Below, piece after piece: positions 52,747 through 64,000 of a stretch of DNA of 64,000 bases. Numbering within the stretch: the first letter of the stretch is position 1; the number at the start of each line of letters is the position of its first letter. The notes beneath the pieces are model-generated. The model worked only from the letters and a program-made list of their open reading frames with translations, made no database searches and was not told the DNA's origin. A program made the position numbers and the translations under genes. Origin of the DNA: Plasmodium brasilianum (taxonomy: Eukaryota; Apicomplexa; Aconoidasida; Haemosporida; Plasmodiidae); NCBI RefSeq assembly GCF_023973825.1, contig NC_090115.1:992001-1056000 (forward strand). Reading direction: 5' to 3'.

Positions 52747-55700
52747 AATAATTTTATGAATCATAATAATAATATAAGTAATATGATATTATTTACCATT
52801 ATAATTATCATGTGGTCACTTCTATCTTGTTCCAAATGTTTTAAAATTATTTTTTTACTCTAATAAGAAATCATTGAAAATTGTTAATATATATAATGTG
52901 TTTATATTTTATTTTATAAGTGGTATTAAAGTAATCCATAAAAATTACATATAAATTTAAAACTTTTTTCAATTTAAGATGATATTATAATTTTAAAAAA
53001 ACAAAGTACTCGAAAAACTAAACTAAAAAAACAATATATATTTGAATAATATAATTGAAATAATAATAAAAGAAAAGAAAAATATATGGATTCCTACATT
53101 AATAAGAACTTTACGAGATGCTATATAATAGATCTATATATTGATGTTTTTCTGTGTCTGATAAAAGGAATTGTACACTTTTGTATGTATATTGATACGT
53201 AAATTGGTGAATATTATTTGCGCGAATTTCTTTTGGGAAAGATTTCTTAATTAATATTCTGAATAGTGGATGAATACATATATATGATAATTTATATTTA
53301 TTATATACCTTAACTCTTATAAAAAAAATATTATACATTATTAACAAAAGTATACGTAAATAAACGTCTATATAACATTTTTAAAAATTATTTATAGGTG
53401 TCATATGTTCATACGTGGAATGTTGTATATGTCATTTGAGTAATATATTATATGTAATATAAGGAAATGCTATCTTATATATGAATTATATGAAAAGTGA
53501 TACTCATGATAAACATATGATTACATTAATATGTTAGTGGAAATATGTAAGGAATCATTACATATTTAAAATCATTGTGCTATAAAATTTGATAAAATTC
53601 ATAATTTATACATTAAAATATGATATTTTTTTTAAAAATAAACGATTTTTTGGTGAACAGAAAAAAGAAAAAAGAATAAAATCAAATTCTTAAAATGTAA
53701 TTATAATTTAAGCTTAATGATATATAAATGCCCGTAAACATGTATAAATAATGAATATTATGAATTCTTTCTGAATGTAATTGTTCAATGAGAAAAATGC
53801 AAATAACAATAAAGGGTTACACAGAAATGAAAAACATGTCACTCTTAAAAACGTAGGAATAAATGTGAAAATGTTTGTGCAATAAATACATTAACTATAT
53901 TATATATTTTAAGGTACATAAATTAGTTGATCCATTAGTTATAAGACAGTGATAATATATAATAAGTGTGTAACTGGAATGGTACAAAATTATTAGTAAA
54001 TAAATAATGAAGTAATAAATTTTTCGTTGAATACATATAATATAATTTTGTTATTTTTCAAAAATAATATTGAATTAATAAGTACTATTATGTACTATAT
54101 ATTATTATGATATTTATCGTATAACAAGTTTAAAATTTAATATATTGATATTACAAGAGTATTCCAAAAATATTAAACTCAATATGATATAATGTCAAAA
54201 AAGAGTAGAAAAATGATTTTGGATTAATACTTATATATAAAAGAACAAATTAATTTTTGATATAAGCGAATAGCATGTGCACAAAAAAGAAAAACATTAC
54301 AAAATAAAGAAAATATTCGTGAATATCTTTTTCATTTTATATCAATACATTATATTTAGAAAAAGATAATTAAATAGATACAGATATAAAAACAGAAAGT
54401 GATAGTAATTTTAAATAATTCTAAGTAATAATAATGCTTAATGGGAGAATAGCTCCATATATAAAGTAATGGAATAAAATTATAATTATGATAATTTTTC
54501 TACTATAATTTTTTTAATGCAAAAATTGCTTTAAATCTAGTAATTTTTTTTCTTTTTTTTTTAATCCACTAATTTTTTTTTTGAAGAGAGTATTATGAAA
54601 TTTTTTAAATAATTATTATAATATTTTTGAACATATAATAAATTTTTAATTGCCGCTTGAACTATAACATATAAGAGCTAATAAAAATATAAAGATATAT
54701 AATATTTATGTTGATAAATATATTTTTTGTGTTAAAATATTTGTTCACATATGTTATATTTTTAATTTATTTTATTTATTTTTTTAAAATTTACTTTATA
54801 TTTGTATGGTTTATAAAAAAAAAAAAAAAAATAAAATTATAATTTCTAAAATGTTCCAAAAAAAAATTAATGAATGAACGGAATTTTTTTTTAAAATTTA
54901 TTATTATTATGTCAAATTAATTATGGATAAATACTGTATATAATTTTTAATTGTAAATATATTTCAAACAGGATATTTTATAAATTATAATTATTTTATC
55001 TAATGGAAGTGTATCCTTTTTAATATTGATGCTTGTATCTCTCTGTATTGGTAAAAATAAATATCAGTTTATTTAAATGAACAAAATACGTATAAATAAT
55101 TAATTTATAGCTTTACTTATAAACTATTTAGTGATAATAAAATTTGTTGCTAAATATAAGAGATATATAATATTATAAATACATTATACATAAATAAAAA
55201 GATGATACTGATGATATTTTTTAAAATATAAAAATTTTATTATATTGCATAACATAAAGTTGTCATTTCAAATAATATATTATATTTTATTTATAAATTC
55301 ATCTCAAGTTAGTTACTACGTAACATTTCCTAATTACTATAATGGAAATTTTTTTTTAAATATTACTTTTTTATTTATTTTTAAAGATAATATTGTAAAA
55401 TTATAAGTAAATACTTTTACAAAATACAGATTATATGTATTAGATCTCCTACAAAAGAAAAAAATAAGTCATAACTACATTCTTAATATAAAGCTGTATA
55501 TACTATTTATATTTATGCGTTCTGTATTTTAAATAAAATAAATATTTTAAAATATAAAATATATGTATATTTTTTTTAATATGGTTAATAGAATATTAAT
55601 TACATACTCTTTTATTATATAATTAAATTATATACTTTGAATATTTTGTGAATAAGTTCATGTTATTTTATTTTAATGAAAGTTGGATTTTTATAAATGT

Positions 55701-55932
55701 CACTTATGATAATATTTTTATAATAAATGTTTGTAGTTATTATATTCCTTCAATATTATATAGTATATAAGAGTTATATAGTCTTTAATAACATATTATG
55801 CTAAAATAATAAATAATATTTAAATGAATGAAAATTTCAATAAAGTGTTCTTTATAATTAGGAGTATATTATATTATATTATTCTTAATTTTTTTTTTAA
55901 CTTATCTCATTATAATATTAAAGATCTATATA

Positions 55933-56823
55933 ATGGAAAAATATATTAAGTTACTTTTATTTATTAAAATTGCTACCTTCTTTTTTTTACAATGGACATG
56001 TCATTTTTACATTGATGTGGTATGAAAATGACATTTTGTTTCATTTGTATTATTCATATTTTCTCTGTTTTATTATTATTAATACTGTTTTCTAGGATGT
56101 TATTATTTAATACTTTATATAATAAATTATCAATTTTTTTTGTAGAGTAAGTTTAACAAATCTTTCGTTTATTTTTGCGAAATTGGTAGACAATTAGATA
56201 CAAGAAGTTATCGATTACTAGCAAAATATAGAGAGAAATATGCTTCAGATGATGTGTGGCTAAAGGAAAAGATGCTATATAATGAAGGATGCCCCCCAAA
56301 AGATCTGTCTAATAATGAAAAATTAACCAAATATAAAAATAAACAAGCAAATCGAATTTCATTAGATAATTCTAGAAACTGCGAGCATCCTGGGAAAATA
56401 AAAAAGTTTGTATATGAAAGAGGGGATTCACATTTAGAGGAAGGAATATCAAGGAAATTAGAATATGAGAATGAATTTAGGAAAGTTGCGAAAGATGATT
56501 TCAAGATTTTAAAAAAGAGGGTAAATAAAACAAATTTTTTTCTTTATCTTTTACCTGTACTACTTCTAATAATTGGAATAACTTATTTTACATTGGAACA
56601 ATTAAATGTTATCAAAAATCAAATTCCTACAGTATGGTCACATCTTTCAACAGTAGATATAGTACTTCCCTTAGCCTTATCTCTTATAATATTACCAGCA
56701 TTTTTTTATGTATTAACGAAAACTGTAAATTACAATAAGTTTATATATGTAAAATCTAGATTAAAGTGTATGAATTATCCTACTTTTCCTAGAATAGTCT
56801 ATAATACCTCTTACGATTTGTAA
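55933..56823 (+). CDS. fam-l/fam-m-type exported two-TM protein, two exons
   Basis: Exon 1 (55933-56019) encodes MEKYIKLLLFIKIATFFFLQ and nine further residues, the recessed hydrophobic signal typical of P. malariae fam-l/fam-m proteins. The donor is GTATGA. The acceptor TTTTTTTTGTAG places exon 2 at 56146-56823, in phase 0, giving 254 aa, the usual length. The export-motif position reads RQLDT (RxLxT, a non-canonical PEXEL), then SYRLLAKYREK. A charged, Lys/Asn-rich middle with SNNEKLTKYKNKQ follows, then SHLEEGISRKLEYENEF, TM1 (FFLYLLPVLLLIIGITYF), TM2 (IVLPLALSLIILPAFFYVL) and a basic tail. Upstream sequence resembles that of the copies at 5945 and 22374. The family was proposed from modelling to have an RH5-like fold; function is not established. 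No lesion seen. Confidence 0.88.
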
Positions 56824-56825
56824 CT

Positions 56826-58310
56826 TTTCTGAGGGCCATATACACATATCAAACATAATTTTATTTGTTTAGTTTTTATGAATTCTTCCTTACATGTTTA
56901 TAATTTTTGCCATGGAATATTAAAAAAATGCTTCTATATTTCTTTTATGAATTTAAATATTTAATTTTTTTTTCAATGCATATATTAAAGTATTATTTTA
57001 GCTTAATATAGTACTATAAGTTCACATATACATTTGTGTTATTGGATAGTTTTTTATAAAAAACTTTCATATTTGTTTTACAGTGAATACGTAATGACAC
57101 AATTTATATAGTACTTTTAGAATTTTAGTATTTTTTTTTTTGTAATTGTAAAAAATGGGCTTATTTTTATAATTACACTGTTCTGTCTTAAATGATTATT
57201 TATTGATGTAACTAAAGAATATTCTGATTTATTTTAATATAATATACCTGTTTCTTCTATTTTATAATAAAAAACTAATTGAAAATATTTTGCTTAGTAA
57301 AATATTTTTTCTTTTTTTTTTATTTTATATAAAATACAAAATATTTAACCTATAAGGTAATTTTTATGAGAAATCTGCTGTAAAATATTGTTAATGCAAA
57401 ATTCTTTTTAACAGATGCTTAGCTCTTTACATGGTTTATATGGGATAATAAAAATATATAATAAAATCATAACTTTATTAAACATATATTATTTACAATT
57501 ATTTAATTAGTATTGTTTTCGAAATATTCGAAGTTCCGTGTAGAGTTAAGTTCATTTAATTTATTTTTGTTCTTCCGAATTATACTATTTATTAAATTTT
57601 GCATAAATATTTAAATATATGTTATATTGAAAGTTTATAAATAAACATATTATAAATTTTTACTTATTTTTTACTTGATTAAAAGATTAAATTAATGAAT
57701 TACATGTAATCATATATTAATGGATAAAATGTATTAATACTTCTTTTTGCTTTTTCAAAATAAGAAAATTTTAATTATATGCACATATCTCTAAAAAGCT
57801 AAAATATCATTAGTGGAATGAAAATAAATATATAATTTCTACAGTCATATAATATGATGAAAATAAATAAATAAATATATATATATATCGCTATAAGGTC
57901 TAATTTTAAATAAATTATAAATCTTTATTAGTTGAAACTAACAATTAAAATATAAATTATTTATATATATTACAGGATATATGAAACTATAGCGAGATTT
58001 TTAAGATGAATTATGAAAAAATAAATAATTCATACATTATATAATTGTATTTGTGACACATATTTTTTACAGTTGAATATATAATACATTATTAAATTTC
58101 AAGTTAATGTAATAAATTTATAAAATCAATTTCTTTTTACATTGAATATTTTGTTGCTGTTTTTTTACTGGACTTAGATAAATTTATCACGAAATTTATG
58201 CATATTCATTTAAAAAATACTGTATTATCCAAAGCAGCAGAACAAAATATTAAAAAAATTTTATTAGGCACGTCAATAAATAGTGGACTATTATATTAAG
58301 TAGTATTAGA
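56826..58310. other. 3' flanks of two convergent exported-family loci
   Basis: No gene. The part nearest 56823 carries GTCTTAAATGATTATTTATT at 57185. The part from about 57900 to 58310 is the 3' flank of the minus-strand pseudogene and matches 59960-60325 by eye. Confidence 0.5.
57185..57201 (+). promoter_or_regulatory. Conserved downstream motif, copy 5
   Basis: GTCTTAAATGATTATTT lies about 362 bp after the stop of the two-TM gene at 55933. Confidence 0.4.
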
Positions 58311-58315
58311 CATAA

Positions 58316-58800
58316 TTATTTTATAGTAATTGTGTTATTAAGCATTCCAATTATACATATAAGTATGAAACCAAATAATGTTATTGCAAAGAAACTAAGG
58401 CAGATCAAAAATGCATATTTTCGTGAGTGTTCTTGCTTACTGTTTGGAGTAACATTAATTTTATCTTCATAATTAAAAGTATTATATTTATTACTTGAGT
58501 TGATGTGGCGTAAAGATGAGTTATTCTTTGAGTGCAATTTATTTAAAAATTTGGGTATGTATTTGTTGCTCTGAATATTATCTTAATGCTTTAATGCAGG
58601 ATATTTTTATTTTAAATTACTTTCAAAGTCAAATTCTCCAAGTTCATCAAATTCTAAGTTTTCCATCAAATAATTATGTTCTTGAGAAGAAGCATCACTA
58701 TATGGTGATTTCTTATCTTCTTGAAAATGTTCATTATTCTGTAATACATATGTTCTTTTTTTAAATGCTTCAGTGCTTTCGTCTTCTAAATTAATTATTT
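58316..58800 (-). pseudogene. Decayed duplicate of the 60.3-kb exported-protein gene
   Basis: On the minus strand from about 58790, a frame reads LEDESTEAFKKRTYVLQNN, then HFQEDKKSPYSDASSQEH, and an acidic NLEFDELGEFDFESN stretch, closed by TAA, with a second TAA eight codons later. The same frame continues to FLNKLHSKNNSSLRH, a charged linker and a TM (YAFLICLSFFAITLFGFILI) ending at 58316. The layout (acidic, His/Asn-rich middle and C-terminal TM) matches the intact gene at 60329-61194. The 5' part with PEXEL and signal exon was not found and is probably deleted beyond the poly-A run at about 58800. Confidence 0.65.
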
Positions 58801-58809
58801 TTTTTTTTT

Positions 58810-60320
58810 TTAAATACTTTTTCTCCTTTACTGTATTGAATCAATTCATTTAAGCAGGCATGAATGCGTATATTAGTGTATTAGATGAATTATGGATTAT
58901 ATGTATAGATATCTATCAGACGTATATAAAATATTATAATATTCTGATTATGTGTTATATGAAAAGATATTGTGGAGGCCGAAAAAATTATTATGAATGA
59001 TATAATTATTCCTATAACTTAATGCTTTTAAAGAATTATCAAATTTGAAATTATATATATGATCTCATGATAATATTAGATACAATAATATTTTAATAAA
59101 ATATGAAAAAAGACGAAAGAGATAAATTTTTATTAAATTTTATTACGTATTTAAATCTATATATAATTTATTTTTATTAAAAAAGTGTTTATCTGAATTG
59201 TTTTTTGAATGAGCAGTAAAGTCATATCAATATTGAGGTATTCAAAAAATAATTAGAATATCATATTTAAAGATAAGACTACAGAGATCATTTATTAATT
59301 GTTACAATATTTGGTGTTCTAAATAGAGATATATTCATAAGAACAATGAAATCAAATATTCTTAAATATAATATAATTATAAATGGGAGAATTAATAAGT
59401 AATATTTTATATTTAAATCTTTGATGAATATATAGAAAAAAAAAAAAAATGGTATATAAGTTAAAAATACCTTAATTACTTAAAATTGTGAGGACATATA
59501 TGATAAAATAAATATATTATTAAAATATTATTATAAAGGAACTCTATTTAGCGTAGTAACAATATGGGTTAATTCTAAACAATATAAAATTATATATTAA
59601 TAAAACATGTAAATTGTAGTTTATACGAATATTTACATAACAAAAGAGAATCTTTGATGAGGTATATTTATATGCTGCAAAAAAAGCTTAATTCAGAAGA
59701 AGAATAACAATAATGAATACTACATTTTACCGTATAACTAAAACTAGTTAACTACTAATTACCATTTTATTTTTTAAATTTACTGCTAAGTATTCATTAA
59801 TTATAGAAACGTGTTCTTGGAAGTTAAAAGGAATAAGAACCACGTATATATTCACTGAAAAATATGATTTAAAGTTATTTGATTAATTATATTTTTAATA
59901 TTTCTATACTTCTAATATTAATATTTTTGATGCAAATATTCATAGTTATAAACATATATGCATATAAATAACTCTGGAAAAAATATTTTTAGATAATATA
60001 TGAAACTTCAATAATTTGAACCAACAATTAAAATATGAATAATTTCCTCGTATTAAGGGATATATATAATTATGATAAGTTTTTTTTGCAAGAATAATTA
60101 TGAAAAAATAATGAATTAATATATTATGTAATTGTATTAGGGAGTATAATTTTTTATTATTAAACGTATAAAATTTTATATACCCTTAAAGTACTGTAAT
60201 AGATTTTAAATATTATAAGACTAATTTTTCACAGTGATCTGTTTTTTCATATTTATTACTAGATTTAGATTTATATAATAAATAATTTTATATATTCTAA
60301 TTTAAAAGTTATCTACTTAT
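58810..60320. other. Intergenic DNA between tandem exported-gene copies
   Basis: No gene. The segment from about 59.95 kb to the stop at 60329 resembles the 3' flank at 57.9-58.3 kb, starting from a shared CAACAATTAAAATAT-like anchor (57940 and 60022). Confidence 0.5.
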
Positions 60321-60328
60321 AATTTAAT

Positions 60329-61194
60329 TTAACGTTGCAAAATCGCAAGTTTTTGGAATGGACAATCCGTTATTCCATAGCAGCATAAAAGTATAAAAGT
60401 AATACATAACATAGATAGATAAAAAAGAACTAATAATATTTTTTTGAGCAATTTCTTGTTTGACATAACTAAAGAATATACTTGCCGTTTTTTTCTTAAA
60501 TATAAAAGATCCTTATCTATATCATGATGCTTTATGGAATGATGTTTATTACATGAACTGTTTTGAAATAAATCTGATTCATTTTTTGAGTCTACCTTCT
60601 TTAAAAATGTATGCGAGTTTTTGTGTTTTTCAACAATATCACAATGTTTTAAGTTATGTTTTTTGTTTAAATTTCGTTTAATATTGGATGAATCATGTTG
60701 TTTGTGAAATTGTGTGTATTGCATCAAATCATTAAATTCTTGTTCAGAAATATCACGTTGCATTAAATTAGTAAATATTTTTTTAAATTTATCATAATGT
60801 TCTAATGAATTTGGTCTTTCTATAAAGGAATCATCACTTTCGTATAGTAAAACACTTATACCTTTTTTTAACATTTTGTGTTTTCGCTCTTCTTTTACTT
60901 TTGTTTCACTACTTAGTAATCTTGTAAATTGTACGTTGAATGTATTATTTTGGTTGTATCCTTTGTTCCATGATTTCCGATAAATAGATAACTAAAAATA
61001 TAGATGAATATCCATTAGTTGAAAAGAGTATATTTATATATTATTTCAATAAAAATTTTATTTTATATAAAAAAATAAAATAGCAAATAAGAAAAAAGAC
61101 AATTTATATGCAATTACTATGGTACCTCATGGAAATATTTATAAGTCCATATTAAAATGGAAGAAATAATAGCTTTAGTAAAAAAGGTAAGCAT
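60329..61194 (-). CDS. Exported protein with C-terminal TM, two exons
   Basis: Exon 1 (61194-61126) encodes MLTFFTKAIISSILIWTYKY plus FHE, a typical short hydrophobic signal exon, ending at a GAG|GTACC donor. The acceptor TTTTTAG places exon 2 at 60991-60329, in phase 0, for a total of 243 aa. Exon 2 has RKSWNKG, then the PEXEL-like TRLLSSE, which is RxLxS and thus non-canonical. KIFTNLMQRD and EFNDLMQYTQFHKQHDS follow, degenerate units of the FxxxxNxLM type found in a P. vivax/P. malariae exported family. A His/Lys/Asn-rich section precedes a TM (KILLVLFYLSMLCITFILLCCYG) near the C terminus. Its product would reside in or beyond the parasitophorous membrane. Function unknown. The first ATG of exon 1 was chosen because its length (23 codons) and phase fit. 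Confidence 0.82.
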
Positions 61195-61199
61195 ATTTC

Positions 61200-64000
61200 T
61201 ATTTTGTAATATAATGAATTTTTTAAATGTTCACAAAACTTTTGCAGTAATTAAGGTATTAGATATATTCAATATTTTTTTTAATATTCAGTAAATGTTT
61301 GATTTATAATTTATTTTATTTGTTTTTTATTATATCAATATAAATAACATTATATTTTTTTTTAAATAAGTATAATTGTAGTATATACTGAAAAACAAAT
61401 AATTAATAAAATATTTATTTAAAATAGTCATTAAGTAATATTATTGAAATAAAATTAATAACGTAGAATTTATTTAATTTTAAGAATATAAAATTGCATA
61501 AAAATTATAATTTAACGACATATAAATTTTTTCTAAAAATAACAATTATATCTACTATATATACATAAAATATTTCATTAAGGATATAACAGAGAATAAA
61601 ATTCTAAAAGTAAAATTTGTATTAGTATTTATTCAAAAAATAGATTTAGAACAATTTTGTTTAAATCTGTTGTTAGACGATGAATAATAAATGTTTCTCT
61701 AGAGATTATAAGCTAATTATTCTGTGATATTTTTTAAAAATATTTTTGATAAATATATTAATGAATAAAAAAAACTATCATATATAAACTTAACAAGATT
61801 GCTATATATTACTTATGTTTATATATATATAATATTAAGTACAACTAAATACTAACTAATAAAAACTAGGTTTACGAAATATAATTATATAAGACATATG
61901 TAGTCTTGCTATATATAGTTGGAAATATTTGAAATTTTTACTTTTATAAGAATATAACAATATGACACATTTAATTTTTAAAAAGTTTAAATATTCAAAT
62001 ATCAAGTCGACAATTCTAATAATATAGTTCTAAAAAGAATATTAAATTCATAAGATATGTTCTCTTATTATATTTTGCTTTTCGAGCATTAGAATAATAC
62101 AATTAGGATGCGATAAAGTAAAAAGAAAAACAGATAAATAAAACAAAATCCTTGTATAATATACATTTTTTTTTTTACGATATTTTGCTCGTATTATTTT
62201 TGTATATTATTTTTTTTTTTTTTTCTGGCTTTTGTAATATTAGATCAGTACTTATATATTAAGTTTTTTTTTCTATTTAATAAGTTTATTTGATATTTAT
62301 TAAATAACTTTGTATTTTATAATTCAATGCGAAGATCCTCAGAAAGAAAAATTTCATGAAATCAACACAGTTATTCTTTAAATTTATGTGAACAAAATTT
62401 TCATAGAATTAATTATATTTGATAAAATTAATGTGCGAAGAAAAAAAAAACAGAGATTTTTATATTGTGTTTTCATGAAATATTTTATTTGCTTACAAAT
62501 TCATGTATATATGTGCAATTCTTTGTTTTTATTGTTTATGTACTTTTTAATTTTAATTTTTTTTTTAATACATTATGAAAATCACAGCTTGATGCTTAAT
62601 ATTAAACAATATATTTATTTAAACGTTATACAAAACTAATAACATTTCATGTGATTTATTGACGTTTTTTCTATAATATGAAGCATATATTATATATTTA
62701 TTTATATATTTATTAAAAATATAACATATAATATTAAAATAGATATGTACAATAAGTAAATTTTTAATATAATATAAACTAATAAAAATATTACAACAAT
62801 AAAAAGTAACGCAAAGCAAAAAAACCAAATATATATAATTAAGTGTAATTGTATTAAAGAGAATATAATTGTTTAAATAGCAAATTATATATTTTTTTGT
62901 TTTTATTTTATATATATATATTCTGAAAATAAGAAATGTGGAATATATTTTTAAAAAAAGGAATTTACATATTTATATTTGTAGTTCAAATTATTTCAAA
63001 ATAAAATTCATAATTACTTATATATTATAATAGGGAATACGTCCTTATAGAATAAAATATATTCAAAATAAAATAAAAAAAATTATTTTATTGACAAACA
63101 TATTCTTATTTTATATACATACTTTTAGTTATACAGATAAATATAGAGTTTCATCATAGAATAAAATAAATTAGTTTTATGCTTGAATGCAGTTAACATG
63201 AAATAAATTATATTTGTGTATATTATAATAATGTAAAAAAGGTGATTTTATTGTTATAATTAATTAATATCGTTTAATCTTATTGGATTACATAATTTCG
63301 ACCTATATATAATATGTTTAATAGCAAATTCTACATCACTAACACAGATATTTTAAAAAATATGATTTCTTATTTAGTGACATAACTGTATATGTAGTTA
63401 ACATACTATAAAAATTATTATATTTTTATTAATGCTACCTTAATTTATAACATATTTTTAATATAACAAATTATTAGGTAATACAAAAAATTTTTATTTT
63501 TCATCTTACATAGAAATAGTATACACATATTTATTTATTTAATTGTCTTTAGATATATTATACGGATGAGTTTTCCACAATAAATATCATATATCCTATC
63601 TATGTTAATCTTGAGTAATAACGTTAATATTATTAATTAATATTTACTTTTTTTAAAGTCTTATGTCTTCCCCTTTAGTGGTATACAAAATTTCTGCAAA
63701 AGAATAATTATTTTAATTCAGGGTGTTTTTGTTACCTCACTAAAATAGATAACACGAATCTTTATATGTGAACTTTTCATAGTTCTTTTAAAAACATATT
63801 CAGGAGTATCCTAATATTTTTGCAATATTATTATTATAAAAATTTATTCTGTAATTCTTGTTTTTCTGTATTTTTTAAAAATACATTTCAATTAACATAT
63901 ATGGTTATTATTTTATATTTTCATTGATTATTATAATTGAAGAGTTATAATTTAAAATTATTTAAAGAACAATGTTCTATACGGTATATCTTTCCACATA
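61200..64000. other. AT-rich terminal stretch, no gene seen
   Basis: The first few hundred bases are the 5' flank of the exported gene. Two 70-80 codon hydrophobic frames (62388-62639 on plus, 62619-62828 on minus) overlap at their ends and have no motif. Nothing else is supported. Confidence 0.55.

Larger units (their letters stand above)
51207..55925. other. Intergenic DNA, partly collinear with 3.7-5.9 kb
   Basis: The first 400 bp are the 3' flank of the exported-protein relic, with AGTCTAAAATTATTATATAC at 51581. One short possible relic lies at 52540-52746. From about 53.7 kb the sequence matches 3.7-5.9 kb by eye, in order. No intact gene. Confidence 0.5.

Noticed and set aside
62388..62828. 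Opposed hydrophobic frames near the end of the window
   Set aside because: Their ends overlap, both are low complexity, and neither has a recognisable motif.
1..64000. Telomere repeats, tRNA or rRNA genes, CRISPR-like arrays, var/rifin-type genes
   Set aside because: No GGGTTYA arrays, cloverleaf-like tRNA sequence, regularly spaced direct repeats or DBL/CIDR-type coding sequence was seen.

Overview
The window is nuclear DNA from a malaria parasite. Base composition is extremely AT-rich, with long homopolymers and (TA)n runs. The genes are sparse, mostly two-exon, and have short GT..AG introns. They belong to Plasmodium subtelomeric multigene families: STP1, PHIST, PIR, and small PEXEL-type exported membrane proteins. 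The locus at 22.4-23.3 kb matches, from memory of the family, the fam-l proteins of the Plasmodium malariae lineage. The best reading is therefore a P. malariae (or P. malariae-like/P. brasilianum) subtelomere. No telomere repeat, rRNA or tRNA is visible.

Layout: 2.0-3.1 kb, PIR relic (+). 5.9-6.8 kb, decayed fam-l/fam-m-type gene (+). 10.9-11.6 kb, broken exported-protein gene (-). 13.55-16.0 kb, a three-exon STP1 gene that reads open throughout (-). 16-22 kb, no gene seen. 22.4-23.3 kb, fam-l pseudogene with lost start (+). 28.1-30.65 kb, long decayed PIR-like relic (-). 37.4-39.6 kb, two-exon PHIST gene with a PEXEL (+). 43.2-43.9 kb and 50.5-51.2 kb, two decayed members of one exported-protein family (+). 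45.7-46.6 kb, open two-exon fam-m-like gene (+). 47.2 kb, short C-terminal relic. 55.9-56.8 kb, open two-exon fam-l/fam-m-type gene (+). 58.3-58.8 kb and 60.3-61.2 kb, a decayed and an intact copy of another exported-protein family (-).

Only five loci read open over all exons: STP1, PHIST, the genes at 45.7, 55.9 and 61.2-60.3 kb. The rest are relics at different stages of decay. Inferred roles: the intact genes would encode proteins exported by the intraerythrocytic parasite into, or onto, the host red cell. STP1 would be a membrane-anchored variant protein with a long cytoplasmic tail. PHIST is typically a soluble exported protein. The small two-TM proteins have unknown function.

Beyond the genes there is a layer of non-coding duplication. 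The 3.7-6.8 kb and 53.7-56.8 kb intervals are collinear at an offset of about 49.9-50.0 kb. Five of the small exported-family loci carry a related motif about 340-405 bp after their stop codons. The 57.9-58.9 and 59.9-61.2 kb intervals are a tandem gene duplication. All similarities were found by eye and need alignment.
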